64,000 bases of DNA from Bacillota bacterium (GCA_023390655.1 JAEWCL010000026.1:119949-183948); one strand, 5' to 3'. Shown: positions 23,720 to 33,639, counted from the stretch's first letter. Translations and numbers: made by a program. Notes: generated by a model from the sequence alone, not told the origin.

Positions 23720-24928
23720 TTACGCGCCCTTCTTGACGCGGACAAAGCCCTTCCATGCGTTGACGTTGCCGCCTGCAAGAATGGAACCGCGGAAAGCAAC
23801 CATGCCCTCTTTAAACTTGTAGTCGGTACTCTTTTCCACCGTCAGGTCGGAGAAGATACCGAGCTCATAGTTTGCGGGTACACCGTAAGCCATGATGTAG
23901 TCACCGGCTGTGGCGGTTGCAAGGGGCTTGCAGGCGCTATTGATGACATAGGGAACGCCATCGATGGTACCCCAGCCGCCTTTATTTTCGATGTTGTGAA
24001 GCTTGCGCTTCTGCGTATCCCGCAGCATAGCGAATGCCCTCAGGTCAGCCTTGGACAGGATGAGGACCGCTTCACCGCCTGCCTCTTCATCGCCACCGAA
24101 ACTGTAGATGATGGTATCAAGCGTGGTTTCGTTGATGGCGGTAATCTCAATGTCGGAGGCTGCGGGAATCGCTTTCATACCGTTGGCATAGGTGGCGAAG
24201 ATGCCGCACAGGGTATTGGAAGTACCAGCGCCGACCATGATCTGACGGGCCATCTTCTTCCTGAGGGACTTTTTGACGCTCTCCACAACCTTATCCTCAA
24301 ACTCACCGTCGGAAAGCTTAATGGATTCCTCAGAGACTTCTGTATACGCGGTGATCTTGGACTTCTTTACCTCGGCAAAGCCAAAGTCCGGATCGGTCTC
24401 GGCATATGCTGCAGCCTCTACCTTGTAGTCACCTTCAGGAACGTCGCCCAGGAAGGAAACCTTGTAGCTCTCCGCACCCTTGATTGGAGACTGTGTAACG
24501 GCATCCAGCAGGCTGGACACCTGACCGGTTGCCTCCGTAATGCCGGGCTTAACAAGGCTTGCCATTGCGAGGTCGCCGGAGGCGATCGTAACGGTACGGC
24601 CTTCCTTGAGCTTACGGCCACGCTCTTGTTTGGCGGTATCAGTGCCCCGGCGCTGCTGTGTACCGGCGCTGTTGTCCTGAAGCTGCGCGGCCACCGAAAT
24701 GCGGGCTTCTACTTCCTGCTCCTCAGTTTCTTTGGCGGCGAGTTCAGTTTCCAACTGGTCCAATTCTTCTACAAGCTGCTCCAGTTCGTCCTTAATAGCG
24801 ACGATGGTATCAGCGGCGGCCGTTTCCGAGTCCGCGCGCAACTGCTTTTTGCGTGCGTTGATTTCCCCGCGGCGGAGATTGATCTGCGCCTTACGCGCGC
24901 GGATTTCCTTAAGCTTCTTCTCGTTCAT
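23720..24928 (-). CDS. Major capsid protein, HK97 fold, with N-terminal scaffold domain
   Basis: A 402-residue protein. Residues 1-~105 are a charged coiled coil (KLKEIRARKAQINLRRGEIN), the delta domain that scaffolds prohead assembly and is removed by the protease encoded next door. The core follows, with VKPGITEATGQVSSLLDAVT, VSEESIKLSDGEFEDKVVES and the C-terminal VAFRGSILAGGNVNAWKGFV. Ribosome site AGGAGGGAACAT. About 415 copies would build a T=7 head in HK97; the size here is unknown. Confidence 0.95.
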   Translation of the reverse strand: MNEKKLKEIRARKAQINLRRGEINARKKQLRADSETAAADTIVAIKDELEQLVEELDQLETELAAKETEEQEVEARISVAAQLQDNSAGTQQRRGTDTAKQERGRKLKEGRTVTIASGDLAMASLVKPGITEATGQVSSLLDAVTQSPIKGAESYKVSFLGDVPEGDYKVEAAAYAETDPDFGFAEVKKSKITAYTEVSEESIKLSDGEFEDKVVESVKKSLRKKMARQIMVGAGTSNTLCGIFATYANGMKAIPAASDIEITAINETTLDTIIYSFGGDEEAGGEAVLILSKADLRAFAMLRDTQKRKLHNIENKGGWGTIDGVPYVINSACKPLATATAGDYIMAYGVPANYELGIFSDLTVEKSTDYKFKEGMVAFRGSILAGGNVNAWKGFVRVKKGA

Positions 24929-24938
24929 ATGTTCCCTC

Positions 24939-25565
24939 CTAATAAGTCAAAAGCTGTAGTTTCTTTCGCATGAGGTTCACGCTCTCCAGCGATTTCTGCA
25001 GCCGCGCCACATCCGCGTCGCCCGCTGCCCTGGCCTCAATGCTCGTATCGTCATATGCAGGCGTGTCCACGCTGCTTACGTCCCAAATCTTTGCGATCTT
25101 GCGAACATGATAGACGACCGTGTTCGCATCCCGCCACTCCTCGCCCTCTTCGGCGACGGTAAAAACAAAGGACATCTTGTCGATGTCCCCGCGCTCAATT
25201 GCCGCGTACATATCACGCGAACACTGCATGTTTGGATTAAGATCCGCTTCAATATCAAACCCTTCAGGCCCTACGGTATAGCGCAAGGTTTTATTCCTCG
25301 TACGTGCCATGACCATTACGGCGTTGGAATGGTTGTATTTAAACGGAATGTCGGTAAGATCGGCTTCATCCAGCGATCCGGAATGAATGACCTCCCGGAC
25401 GCTTAACCCGTTCCATCGGAACAGTTCCGTTTCCACATCAAACACAATCGGCCGCCCGGCAACACGCAAAAGCTGCTCCCCGCCTTCGGGCTGCTGTACA
25501 GCACGGACCTGCGCCATACGCCTGCAGCGCCGGAGCTCGGCAATGGATTTTTCATTCTTCGGCAT
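24939..25565 (-). CDS. Prohead protease (HK97 gp4/U35 family)
   Basis: A 208-residue serine protease that cleaves the capsid scaffold domain during maturation. The catalytic His lies in FKYNHSNAVMVMART and the Ser in DKMSFVFTVAEEGEEW, the usual order. The ATG at 25565 has AAGGAGGAAACC upstream, and its first codons overlap the end of the portal gene. It is followed directly by the capsid gene, as in HK97. Confidence 0.93.
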   Translation of the reverse strand: MPKNEKSIAELRRCRRMAQVRAVQQPEGGEQLLRVAGRPIVFDVETELFRWNGLSVREVIHSGSLDEADLTDIPFKYNHSNAVMVMARTRNKTLRYTVGPEGFDIEADLNPNMQCSRDMYAAIERGDIDKMSFVFTVAEEGEEWRDANTVVYHVRKIAKIWDVSSVDTPAYDDTSIEARAAGDADVARLQKSLESVNLMRKKLQLLTY

Positions 25566-26754
25566 CGGTTTCCTCCTTTTCTCCGACCTGATATTGGTTG
25601 GCTTTGTCGGCATCAATAAAATTGAGGGAGATAATACGCTTATCTCCACCCTTTACGGGCGAGAGATTCAATATCTCCCGATATTCGTTAAGTGTAAGCA
25701 CCCCGCGGTCAATGAGCTGGATCATGCTCAGCTTGGTTTTGGCACTGGCATATTGGAGTCGGTTGGCTTCAAATATGATCTCATTCCCCTGTGCCTGCTC
25801 AACCGGAGTGAACACTTTTTCAGTAAACTCTTCTGTAAGTTGAATGGCTACGCTCTCCACAACCGTTTCATAATGGGCGTCCCACTCGGTTTCGGAGTAC
25901 TTGCCTTGAATGATGCTGTCGTTTGTGTTGAGATAGCTGTAAATCCGCTCCTTCGCAAAATCCATCTGCGGCTTGTTCGGCAGGTACGGCTTGGATTCCA
26001 GCTCCCGGAACTTATACTTGGGGTCCGCCGCAGCTACGCCGCCGTCGTTGTCCATGGAAAGAAAGTCCTTGATAAACCTGTCGGCTTCTTTCTTGATATC
26101 CTCAGGGCGGATAGACTGCGCAAACTCCAGTACCCCACGGAGGTTTGCACCGCGCTTGACGGCCTTCACCAGCCCCTGATCCACCGCGTGCACGACCTGC
26201 AGTGGCGCATCCAATGGCCGGAAGTTGTTTTCCCCCAGAATATCGTCATGGCTGAAGTGCTTGCGCAGGTGAATCAATTCTTCGTAAGGAATGACTACCG
26301 TCTTCCCACTCCGAAAGCCGAACTGCGCATACAGTCCGCCATCCTCGGTTTCCAGCAAATTCAGAGACGTATAATTGATCGGGTAGAGACCCCGCAAAAC
26401 GCCATCTTCCCACTGGCAATAGATAAAGCCGTTGCTGTATTCATCTCGCTGGGCTCCTGCTTTATAGAGGAGGTCGAACATGCCCATATACGGGTTTGGT
26501 CTTCGCAGCAACCGCTTAATGTTGGGATCGGGGAAGCTGGCGATCTTGTCCCCATCGCGCCGGATATGTCGCGGCTGTAGCTTTGCAATATGGAGCGCGT
26601 TGGTGGAGATCGCCGCTCTTGCAATGTCGCTGTCATATGGGTTGCCGCTCCACGGGTAAAAGCTGGAGCTACCGCTTGGCATGTCCGCCGGACGCGTGGC
26701 CTGCGGCTTTGTTTTACCCTTAAAAATAGACTGAAACAGGCTGCGCTTTTGCAC
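25552..26754 (-). CDS. Phage portal protein (HK97 gp3 family)
   Basis: A 400-residue protein that forms the dodecameric DNA entry vertex. SSSFYPWSGNPYDSDIARAA, then YEELIHLRKHFSHDDILGEN and GVLTLNEYREILNLSPVKGG are strongly conserved portal segments. It lies between the large terminase and protease genes. The C-terminal tail is acidic (EKEETDAEE). Confidence 0.95.
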   Translation of the reverse strand: MQKRSLFQSIFKGKTKPQATRPADMPSGSSSFYPWSGNPYDSDIARAAISTNALHIAKLQPRHIRRDGDKIASFPDPNIKRLLRRPNPYMGMFDLLYKAGAQRDEYSNGFIYCQWEDGVLRGLYPINYTSLNLLETEDGGLYAQFGFRSGKTVVIPYEELIHLRKHFSHDDILGENNFRPLDAPLQVVHAVDQGLVKAVKRGANLRGVLEFAQSIRPEDIKKEADRFIKDFLSMDNDGGVAAADPKYKFRELESKPYLPNKPQMDFAKERIYSYLNTNDSIIQGKYSETEWDAHYETVVESVAIQLTEEFTEKVFTPVEQAQGNEIIFEANRLQYASAKTKLSMIQLIDRGVLTLNEYREILNLSPVKGGDKRIISLNFIDADKANQYQVGEKEETDAEE

Positions 26755-26766
26755 CGGCGCACCTCC

Positions 26767-28467
26767 TTACATCATGTTCTGATATTCCATTTGGTGGTCA
26801 AGCAGTACCGTGTACGCGTTTAACAGCGCCGCAGTACCGTCGATGCGCCGCCGGGTTTTGCGCCCCTTGTCGGGCTTGATATTGCCGTTGGTGTCAGTAA
26901 TGGTGCAGGTATTCGACAGACACCATCTGTCGATTGGATGCGCATTGTAGTTAATGCGCTTCTTATCAAGGTCCGCTCCCAATGCACCCATAGGCAGGGA
27001 GAGCGTCTTGGGGCCTTGATGCACGGAGAACATGGACGCCGGACCAAAGTGTCCGCGCATTTCCTCCACCCAATATTCCGCGCTCCAAGCATCGTACCCG
27101 ATCCAGGGGATATAGATGTCGTACTTGTCCCGCATCTCAAGAAACCATTCCGTTACATAGGTGTGATGAACCTTGTTTCCGGGCGTGGGACGGAGCAGCT
27201 TGCGTTCCACCCACTTGTCATATGGGACCTTATCTTCCAGCGTACGCTTTTCTATCAGGTCTTCCGGCATCCAGTACATCTGAAGAACATAAATGGTATC
27301 GTCTCCCGGTACCATGAATATGACCTTCGCTGCCGTTAAGTCCGTGGTCTGCGAAAGGTCAGCGCCGCCAATGCCGTATCTGGGCTTCAGGTCCAAAACA
27401 TCGAACGTGGCCGGATTGTCTATCACCTCAAACGGCAGCCAGGCGTCGCTTGTGGTCTCCCTGACGTTGAAGTCCTTGCAAAGTAGATTTTTTACCGCGG
27501 AGGGGATGCGCTTGGCGCGCGCCACCTTGTCTGCAAGCTTACTGCCGTCCTTGATCGTACCCAGGCCGGGGTTTGCCTTCGGCCAGCATGCGGGGTCTGT
27601 CCACTCTTTCCGTTCATCCAGCTCGTAGATGAAGGACAGGATGCGATCATCCTCAAACCCTTCCACATCATTGAGAACGTTGGAGGCATAGTCATACTCG
27701 ACGTCAAATACGCCTTCCCGGACTGTACCTGTTGTAGATGTCTCCAGAAGAAACGGCTCATCACGGGCGGTCATGCCGTCCGCAATGACGTCAAACAGGT
27801 TTTGTTCCTTCCAGGCATGAACCTCATCCATGAGCGCGCCGTGGACGTTCAGACCATCCAAGGTGTCGCTGTCTGATCCCAGAGCCTTAAATATTGAATC
27901 ATCCGGTCCCTGCAGCTCCGCAACCAGTGTCTTGATGCGCTTACGCAGTTCTGGGGACTTCTTGATCATGCGCTTGGCTTCCAACCATACGATCTTCGCC
28001 TGATCGTACTTGGTAGCAACGCTGTAGACCTCGGCGCCCGGTTCCCCATCCATGACCATGAGGTACAGACCAATAGCCGCAGCCAGTGTGCTCTTGCCGT
28101 TCTTGCGCGCTACAAATAAAATGACCTTCGTAAATCTACGAAGGCTCGTTTCGTTGTGAATAAATCCGAACGCCGCCGCTACAAAGGCTTTCTGCCACAG
28201 TTCCAGTTTGACGAGCTGCCCGCCCCACCTACCTTTGCTGTGACGGCAGAAGCGCTCTATGAAGTCAATGGCATGCCATGCGCGCTTTTCATCGTATATC
28301 CACGGCCCGCGCGGATTGTGGATGTCGGCCATCAGGCGGTTAACCTGCTTGCGGACCTTCTTGGACACTACAATGGCACCGGAGTTGATGGCAGTATAGT
28401 ATTCAACGATGGGGTTGGAACGCGGGGTGGCTTTAGCGAGCGGCTTTATGCGCGTCAAAGCCATCAT
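26767..28467 (-). CDS. Terminase large subunit
   Basis: A 566-residue ATPase-nuclease that drives DNA into the head. Walker A is VARKNGKST and Walker B is GALMDEVHAW. The C-terminal nuclease region includes YGIGGADLSQTTDLTAAKVI with its acidic residues and IPWIGYDAWSAEYWVEEM. Two adjacent ATGs (28467 and 28464) follow GAGGGGG. It overlaps the small subunit gene by 35 bases, so translation is coupled. Confidence 0.95.
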   Translation of the reverse strand: MMALTRIKPLAKATPRSNPIVEYYTAINSGAIVVSKKVRKQVNRLMADIHNPRGPWIYDEKRAWHAIDFIERFCRHSKGRWGGQLVKLELWQKAFVAAAFGFIHNETSLRRFTKVILFVARKNGKSTLAAAIGLYLMVMDGEPGAEVYSVATKYDQAKIVWLEAKRMIKKSPELRKRIKTLVAELQGPDDSIFKALGSDSDTLDGLNVHGALMDEVHAWKEQNLFDVIADGMTARDEPFLLETSTTGTVREGVFDVEYDYASNVLNDVEGFEDDRILSFIYELDERKEWTDPACWPKANPGLGTIKDGSKLADKVARAKRIPSAVKNLLCKDFNVRETTSDAWLPFEVIDNPATFDVLDLKPRYGIGGADLSQTTDLTAAKVIFMVPGDDTIYVLQMYWMPEDLIEKRTLEDKVPYDKWVERKLLRPTPGNKVHHTYVTEWFLEMRDKYDIYIPWIGYDAWSAEYWVEEMRGHFGPASMFSVHQGPKTLSLPMGALGADLDKKRINYNAHPIDRWCLSNTCTITDTNGNIKPDKGRKTRRRIDGTAALLNAYTVLLDHQMEYQNMM

Positions 28468-28816
28468 CCCCCTCGCTAGCGCCCACTCTCGGCAACAGTT
28501 CCGTTAGCTGCTTGATTACCGATGCGTAGTTCTTGACCATAGTATTGTAAACGTCCACCTCGGAGGATTTCTTTTTGCCCCGTTGGTTTTCCCCGTTCTG
28601 ATATTCCTCGGTGCAGCCGTTCTTTGATATGTAATCTGCCAGATCCGCGAGCGTAACCGACATAAAAGCGGCCTGACTGATCAGTTTCAGTACAAGTTTT
28701 AACCTGCCGCCGGAGATACCGGCATACAGCTCCCGAAGCCGTTTGTACTCGTTAGGAATGCGCACATCCTCAGGAAGCTCCTTTAAAATTCTTGTATCGT
28801 CGGCGCTTAACCGCAT
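28433..28816 (-). CDS. Terminase small subunit (P27 type)
   Basis: A 127-residue DNA-recognition subunit. It is helical, with AGISGGRLKLVLKLISQAAF and EVDVYNTMVKNYASVIKQLT, typical of P27-family small terminases, and lies directly upstream of the large subunit. It would bind the pac or cos site, which is not identifiable by eye here. Confidence 0.82.
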   Translation of the reverse strand: MRLSADDTRILKELPEDVRIPNEYKRLRELYAGISGGRLKLVLKLISQAAFMSVTLADLADYISKNGCTEEYQNGENQRGKKKSSEVDVYNTMVKNYASVIKQLTELLPRVGASEGDDGFDAHKAAR

Positions 28817-28900
28817 ACCGGTTCACCCCCTTTCACTACACCCCCTACAAAATGACGCGTGTGTTTTTTGGAACTGGGGCATTCGGTTAATCCCAGCCCG

Positions 28901-29206
28901 CTATTTTTCCGCACACCGGGGGGCCTCAATCAAATTTCCATCGTCATCAAACATCAAACCGTCTGCAACCGCGGGCTTGTTGTATATCGTGTTATGACAG
29001 CGGATGCAAACAAGCTTGAGCTTCTTCCAATTCAGAGTTACATCCGGATCGTTGATGTTCTCCGGTGTCAGCCGCTCTTCGTGATGGACGATATCTCCCG
29101 GCTCCCCGCAGATTTCGCATATGTAGTTGACGTGCTTTGCGTATGCCGCCCTGCACTTTCGCCATGCCGTTGAACGGTAGAAAGCCTTTGCAAATTCTTG
29201 AGCCAT
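28901..29206 (-). CDS. Phage HNH endonuclease
   Basis: A 101-residue nuclease of the type that acts with terminase in HK97-like phages. Zinc ligands CEICG and CIRCH bracket the active site IVHHEERLTPEN with its paired His, and the closing HNTIYNK supplies the last metal ligand. GGAGGCTTTTC precedes the ATG. It is the first gene of the packaging module. Confidence 0.92.
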   Translation of the reverse strand: MAQEFAKAFYRSTAWRKCRAAYAKHVNYICEICGEPGDIVHHEERLTPENINDPDVTLNWKKLKLVCIRCHNTIYNKPAVADGLMFDDDGNLIEAPRCAEK

Positions 29207-29226
29207 GAAAAGCCTCCAGGCATAGC

Positions 29227-29256
29227 AAAAGCCCGCTCGGTTTTCCCGGCGGGCTT
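29227..29256 (-). terminator. Terminator upstream of the packaging module
   Basis: GCCCGC and GCGGGC pair around a 12-base loop, with a UUUU tract on the minus strand. It separates the early transcript from the HNH/terminase operon. Confidence 0.7.
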
Positions 29257-29339
29257 CCTACACTTCTTCTATCTTGAAACCATCATATCACACATTTGTG
29301 CACGCGTCACGGGCATAATATATGTACCCGTTTTGTGCA

Positions 29340-29858
29340 TTAGATGGCTTCCGGCCCATACAGCCACACAGCGATAATGCGCACAAGCCTGGACCGGTTC
29401 CGGCGAACCGTGCTTGGATCACAGTGCAAGATTGCTGCTGCCTCCTCGTCCACAGTGCCGTCAAAATACTTCATAGCTATCGTGAGATAGTAGTAGTCAT
29501 TCGAAGCCTGTTCAAGCGCCCGTTCCATCTCCTTGATCTCATGCTCCTTGGAAGCAATACGGCATTCCAGATCGGTAATACGAGCGGTAAGGATGTCTTC
29601 CTTGGACAAACGCAGTCCTGGTCTTTGAAAGCGGATGATGTCGGTACTGCGTACCGATAACTCCTGATCTTCGGTCAGTTGCGCCAATTCCTCACGCTCT
29701 TCCTCCAGTTTCGCGCGTATCACGGGCAGTGCGTATAAGCGCCGCTCGGTTGTTTTATATGCATCCTTCTGTCCCTGTGCAACGGATAAGCGTCCGGCAG
29801 CGAGCGCCTTAGCTACTGCCTGATCGATATACTGCAAAATGCTTTCGCCCAAGTTCAT
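29340..29858 (-). CDS. Phage sigma-like late transcription regulator
   Basis: A 172-residue protein with a long coiled-coil middle (ARITDLECRIASKEHEIKEM, then ERALEQASNDYYYL) and a C-terminal HTH resembling sigma region 4 (AAAILHCDPSTVRRNRSRLV). Proteins of this kind (ArpU/RinA or positive-control type) sit just before the terminase genes and switch on late expression. The ATG at 29858 abuts AAGGAGGG; a TTG six bases later has better spacing. The intact gene here compares with the frameshifted one at 7250-7646. Confidence 0.78.
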   Translation of the reverse strand: MNLGESILQYIDQAVAKALAAGRLSVAQGQKDAYKTTERRLYALPVIRAKLEEEREELAQLTEDQELSVRSTDIIRFQRPGLRLSKEDILTARITDLECRIASKEHEIKEMERALEQASNDYYYLTIAMKYFDGTVDEEAAAILHCDPSTVRRNRSRLVRIIAVWLYGPEAI

Positions 29859-29864
29859 CCCTCC

Positions 29865-30077
29865 TTAGAGTTTCAATTGATTTCTCACATGCTGCATAAC
29901 CGTTTCGTATGCATCATTACTGCACAACTCTATCTTGTCACAGCCAATACCCACCAATGGATACAGTCGCCTTTTGGCTCCTGCATATGTGCGGTACTTA
30001 TCAAAGATTGGATGCAGGTCGTTGATGATATCGCTTATTCTAGGCTCAAGGTCTATAATCTGCTGCAACGATAACAT
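29865..30077 (-). CDS. Small hypothetical phage protein (70 aa)
   Basis: Starts MLSLQQIIDLEPRISDIIND and has an ideal AAGGAGGAGAAGGC site. No recognised domain. It lies within the early operon between the regulator and a 116-residue gene with tight spacing. Confidence 0.7.
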   Translation of the reverse strand: MLSLQQIIDLEPRISDIINDLHPIFDKYRTYAGAKRRLYPLVGIGCDKIELCSNDAYETVMQHVRNQLKL

Positions 30078-30089
30078 GCCTTCTCCTCC

Positions 30090-30440
30090 TTAAACCGATT
30101 TTTGAGGAACCGAGAACACCACTGGTAGCCAATGGTCTGTCTTGTAGATGCGATTTGTTTTTGCGACCGGAAGCGTAAGGCTCTTACCATCAAGCAGGTA
30201 TATCAAACGCTCCACAGGCTTCTTTAGAACCTGCTTGGTCGCTTCAAGTTCAGAGACTACATCGGTAGCCTCTTGATTCCATCCGGTCCAGAATACAACA
30301 TGCTGGTTATCTGAATTAACAACCGCCATTTCTCCCCGCCATTCAAATCCGATCTCGTCAAAGAAGCGTTCCAGTTCCACATAACTGCAGCCGGGATGCC
30401 TGCGAATATATTCTAAAAGTTGGGCCTTAATGGTGCTCAT
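30090..30440 (-). CDS. Hypothetical phage protein (116 aa), possible winged helix
   Basis: Starts MSTIKAQLLEYIRRHPGCSY at 30440 with AAAAGGAGATCAAAT upstream; an in-frame ATG 45 bases earlier lacks a site. The first ~40 residues resemble a small winged-helix fold (YVELERFFDEIGFEW). The rest is unrecognised. Part of the early operon. A 170-base gap separates it from the primase gene and contains an AT-rich stretch. Confidence 0.72.
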   Translation of the reverse strand: MSTIKAQLLEYIRRHPGCSYVELERFFDEIGFEWRGEMAVVNSDNQHVVFWTGWNQEATDVVSELEATKQVLKKPVERLIYLLDGKSLTLPVAKTNRIYKTDHWLPVVFSVPQKSV

Positions 30441-30613
30441 ATTTGATCTCCTTTTCAATGTTGTTTTAGGGCGTGTGTTATTCATACGTATACTTCACAA
30501 ACAGGCTATTTTAGGGCGATTTCCAAAGTGTGTAGTGGTGTGTAGGTGCTTTTTATAGAGGTATTATTTTTCCTAGGGAATCGCAAAGCGATATAAAAAC
30601 CCACTACACCTCG

Positions 30614-33007
30614 CTACACACCGCCATAACACCCTTGATAGTGGTCATATTCTGACCCATATTTTGACCTTAGCCTGTACCCCAAAAGCAGGCTAACAGG
30701 GCTTGCTGTTCTCCCGCTTCCGGCAGGACGTTTTTGAACAACCTGAGTGATGCCGCTCAGTGCAATTTTAAAATTTGCAGCATTTTCAGCACGATATCCG
30801 TTAGCATCACACCATTGCTTATAGCGCGCATATGCATCGGCAGTGCGAGACTCATAGGAAGGTCCAGATTCCATTTCTTCTTCGAGGAACCGGGCGATCT
30901 TGTCACTGTTCTTGCGGTAATCCTCGGTTGCGATCTGGACAGCCTCTGGTGGATCAAAGCCGTTTTCCTGCAACATCCGCAGCCCCGATAGACACCAATT
31001 CAAAATACCGCTCAGGTTTTCCGGTTGAGCGAGCTCACCCTTTAGCCCTTCGTCCCGCTCGTTTTCGGAAAAATGGCGTTCAAAGGGTATGGTCATAACG
31101 CGCCCGGAGCTAAACAGCGTCACGTCTGTAACGGCGGGCAGATGGTTGGTATTGATAAACAGCTTGAACTGAGGACGATATTCAAAGCTGTTCTCATTGA
31201 GAAACCGCGCGGTAATGGTATCGTTGCCGGTCAGGGTTTTCACCAAGGACGCACTGAGAACCAGCTTCTTATCCGGCTCAGGGATATTTACAAACCGCGC
31301 CCCCGCAAGCCGGGCAATATCTTCGCTCGGTCCGCTGCCGTTAACCGATTGCTTTTGCGCAATCGTATCCGGCTTTGCAGTACGTCCATAATCCCCCATG
31401 AGGCGTGTAAAGGTCTCCATAGTGGTGCCCTTGCCGTTGCGGCTGGTGGGCCCATACAGGATAAAAAAGCATTCGTGCCTGGTATCTCCGGTAAGGGCGT
31501 ACCCTAAGGCCTTTTGCAAGAAGACAGCCTTTGAAATATCCCCTTGCATGACCTCATCTATGAATCGCTCCCATCTTTCGCACCGCGCCTCAGGAACATA
31601 ATTAACCCCGGATAATTTGCTGAGCATATCTTCTGGACGGTGCTTACATATCTCGCCAGTTTCCAGGTTCAGCGTACCATTCAGGCAGTTGAACAGATAA
31701 GGATTCGCATCAAACTGTGTGATTTCCACCGGATATACACTGGAGGCGTCTTTTAGTACCGTCTCCCTGTAGCTGCGGCGGGACCAGCGCTTTACAAAGT
31801 CGATATAGGCTTCCCTCTGCTTTTCATCCTGTATGGATAGGGCGTAAACCATGAGGTTATGGGCAAGCTTTTTGCACAATTCCATAGAACGTAGGTTGCC
31901 CTCGTCTGGCCGCCATACTCTGCCATCATAAACAAACCACTTTTTCCGTTCAGGGACATAGCGGGCCACACCTTTGTACCAATCTGCGAACAGGTTCCCA
32001 TTGCCGATGTCACTCCAGTCGTACCGTTCATTTTTATCTGGATGCAGGTCGGCAAGCTGCTTCTTATTGGCACCGCTACCTATCGTCACGTGCGCAAGTT
32101 GTTGCGTTGCACGTTGCTGGCGATATGCCTGCGGGTCATATCCGTCCTGGCACTTGCTGATAGCCTCTCGAACAGTGATTTTCCCATATGTGCTGCCGGA
32201 TTGCGGTCTGTCCCATTTCTCACGCATTAGGCCGGATTGCCGGAACAGGCGGTCCATCTGCATTTCATCCCTGTTTGTCCAGAACGCAAGCATATTGCAC
32301 AGCGCCATGTCTGCCTCGCTAGATGAGGAATACCCCGCTGTACTGCCCTTCCAAAGCGCATCAAATGCAGTCCCATTTTTCGCGGCCAGGGCTTTCTTGA
32401 TAATGCCCTGATCGGAAAGAAGGGTATCACCTAGCACATGCTCCGTCGGCTCGGTCTGCACTGCCTTGCGGATCATATATCTCTCGAGCACCGCAGCGAT
32501 TTCGGCAGAACGATCCTCCACCGGCAGCGATTCAATGATGTTTCCGGTGATCGTCACAAACTTCTGCGTGCAGCCTGATATATAAACTTCAAGCCCAAGC
32601 TTTTGGTTGTTGATATAGTACCGTTGCTTGTCGTACACAAAGCCGGGTGCCTTAAAGATAATGCGTATACCCGTGCCGCTTGGGGACCATTCAGCGTAAG
32701 AGCGCATCATATCTATGATGGAACGTGCAAGGTCGGATATCTCTCCATTCTCATCCGCACAGTGATCAATGTCGATAGCGCCGAAATCATTGAATGCACC
32801 GATGCCACCGCCATTGAATCCGCCCTGCTCATAGACCGCAGCCATAATGGGAAAGGCGGTAAAAGTGTTTGAGTCGTTTGACTTTGCCCGTTCTCGGGTT
32901 TGTGGGTTGTAAGGTACTTTGGTTAATTTCTCGTTTCTTTCTTCATAGCGCCACAGGCACCACAAGGCATCGTTCTTGAGGGACGGAGGAATGTTGGCTA
33001 TAAACAC
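30614..33007 (-). CDS. D5/P4-type primase-helicase
   Basis: A 797-residue replication protein. The N-terminal ~200 residues resemble the small bifunctional primase-polymerase/AEP-like module (GGFNGGGIGAFNDFGAIDID with its Asp-x-Asp). The C-terminal half is the D5 helicase: ECFFILYGPTSRNGKGTTME (Walker A), then FVNIPEPDKKLVLSASLVKT and FKLFINTNHLPAVTDVT. It would prime and unwind the phage origin. GTG start with GAAGGTGATGCC. No polymerase gene is present in the element, so host replication enzymes must be used. Confidence 0.93.
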   Translation of the reverse strand: MFIANIPPSLKNDALWCLWRYEERNEKLTKVPYNPQTRERAKSNDSNTFTAFPIMAAVYEQGGFNGGGIGAFNDFGAIDIDHCADENGEISDLARSIIDMMRSYAEWSPSGTGIRIIFKAPGFVYDKQRYYINNQKLGLEVYISGCTQKFVTITGNIIESLPVEDRSAEIAAVLERYMIRKAVQTEPTEHVLGDTLLSDQGIIKKALAAKNGTAFDALWKGSTAGYSSSSEADMALCNMLAFWTNRDEMQMDRLFRQSGLMREKWDRPQSGSTYGKITVREAISKCQDGYDPQAYRQQRATQQLAHVTIGSGANKKQLADLHPDKNERYDWSDIGNGNLFADWYKGVARYVPERKKWFVYDGRVWRPDEGNLRSMELCKKLAHNLMVYALSIQDEKQREAYIDFVKRWSRRSYRETVLKDASSVYPVEITQFDANPYLFNCLNGTLNLETGEICKHRPEDMLSKLSGVNYVPEARCERWERFIDEVMQGDISKAVFLQKALGYALTGDTRHECFFILYGPTSRNGKGTTMETFTRLMGDYGRTAKPDTIAQKQSVNGSGPSEDIARLAGARFVNIPEPDKKLVLSASLVKTLTGNDTITARFLNENSFEYRPQFKLFINTNHLPAVTDVTLFSSGRVMTIPFERHFSENERDEGLKGELAQPENLSGILNWCLSGLRMLQENGFDPPEAVQIATEDYRKNSDKIARFLEEEMESGPSYESRTADAYARYKQWCDANGYRAENAANFKIALSGITQVVQKRPAGSGRTASPVSLLLGYRLRSKYGSEYDHYQGCYGGV

Positions 33008-33070
33008 GGCATCACCTTCTTTTGTAGAAAATTGGGGATATGGCAGACGCAGACCGCCGCATAAGCTAAA

Positions 33071-33292
33071 CTAATTTGAAGATTTTGTAGTGCACCGCTG
33101 CTGTTCGTGTTGACTTATAAGCCAATCCAAAGTACGCTCCGGCAACGGCATATGTATAACGAGCAGCTTAGCTATTGTACTAAGTGGAACGGCAGTGTTT
33201 ACTATCATATAGCCGGAAAGTTGCGCTGTCGCCATATACCGTGCTCCACCTGATGCCTTGTCCGGCATTTCAATATAAATTCGCTTTAGCAC
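33071..33292 (-). CDS. Small hypothetical phage protein (73 aa)
   Basis: A GTG start at 33292 overlaps the stop of the upstream gene and uses its GGAGGGGGGAACAGAG sequence as ribosome site. The product (KRIYIEMPDKASGGARYMAT, then LSTIAKLLVIHMPLPERTLD) is unrecognised. Longer in-frame readings upstream run through another gene and are not supported. Confidence 0.6.
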   Translation of the reverse strand: MLKRIYIEMPDKASGGARYMATAQLSGYMIVNTAVPLSTIAKLLVIHMPLPERTLDWLISQHEQQRCTTKSSN

Positions 33293-33639
33293 ACCTCTGT
33301 TCCCCCCTCCTTTTTTTCCGGCGCAGGCCCCGCCAATTCCCGTGCAAATTGGTGCACAAGATTTTTCTCTCTTTCTCCCATGCAGGATAAGGCTCTGTTT
33401 ATTGCCGCGGTGGCCGTGTCTTTCCCCCCGGCTCGTCTGGCACGTTCCGCCCGGATGCCTTCCACGCGCCCTGCATTGAACATCACAAGGGCGCAAAGTG
33501 CAATGTTGAAGGTTGTATTCTTGTCCGGATATCGGCGAGCAATCTCGTCCACAAAAGGCTTCATTTTGCGGAAATCAGTTAAAGAAAGTGCATCAAGAAG
33601 CTTTATTGCCTCTTGCGGGGTAATGTGTGTAACGTTCAT
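33286..33639 (-). CDS. Hypothetical phage protein (117 aa)
   Basis: An alpha-helical protein starting MNVTHITPQEAIKLLDALSL, with a Cys and Ala-rich middle (TTFNIALCALVMFNAGRVEG). No recognised domain. It overlaps its neighbours by four to seven bases, so it belongs to a tightly coupled early operon. Confidence 0.7.
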   Translation of the reverse strand: MNVTHITPQEAIKLLDALSLTDFRKMKPFVDEIARRYPDKNTTFNIALCALVMFNAGRVEGIRAERARRAGGKDTATAAINRALSCMGEREKNLVHQFARELAGPAPEKKEGGTEVC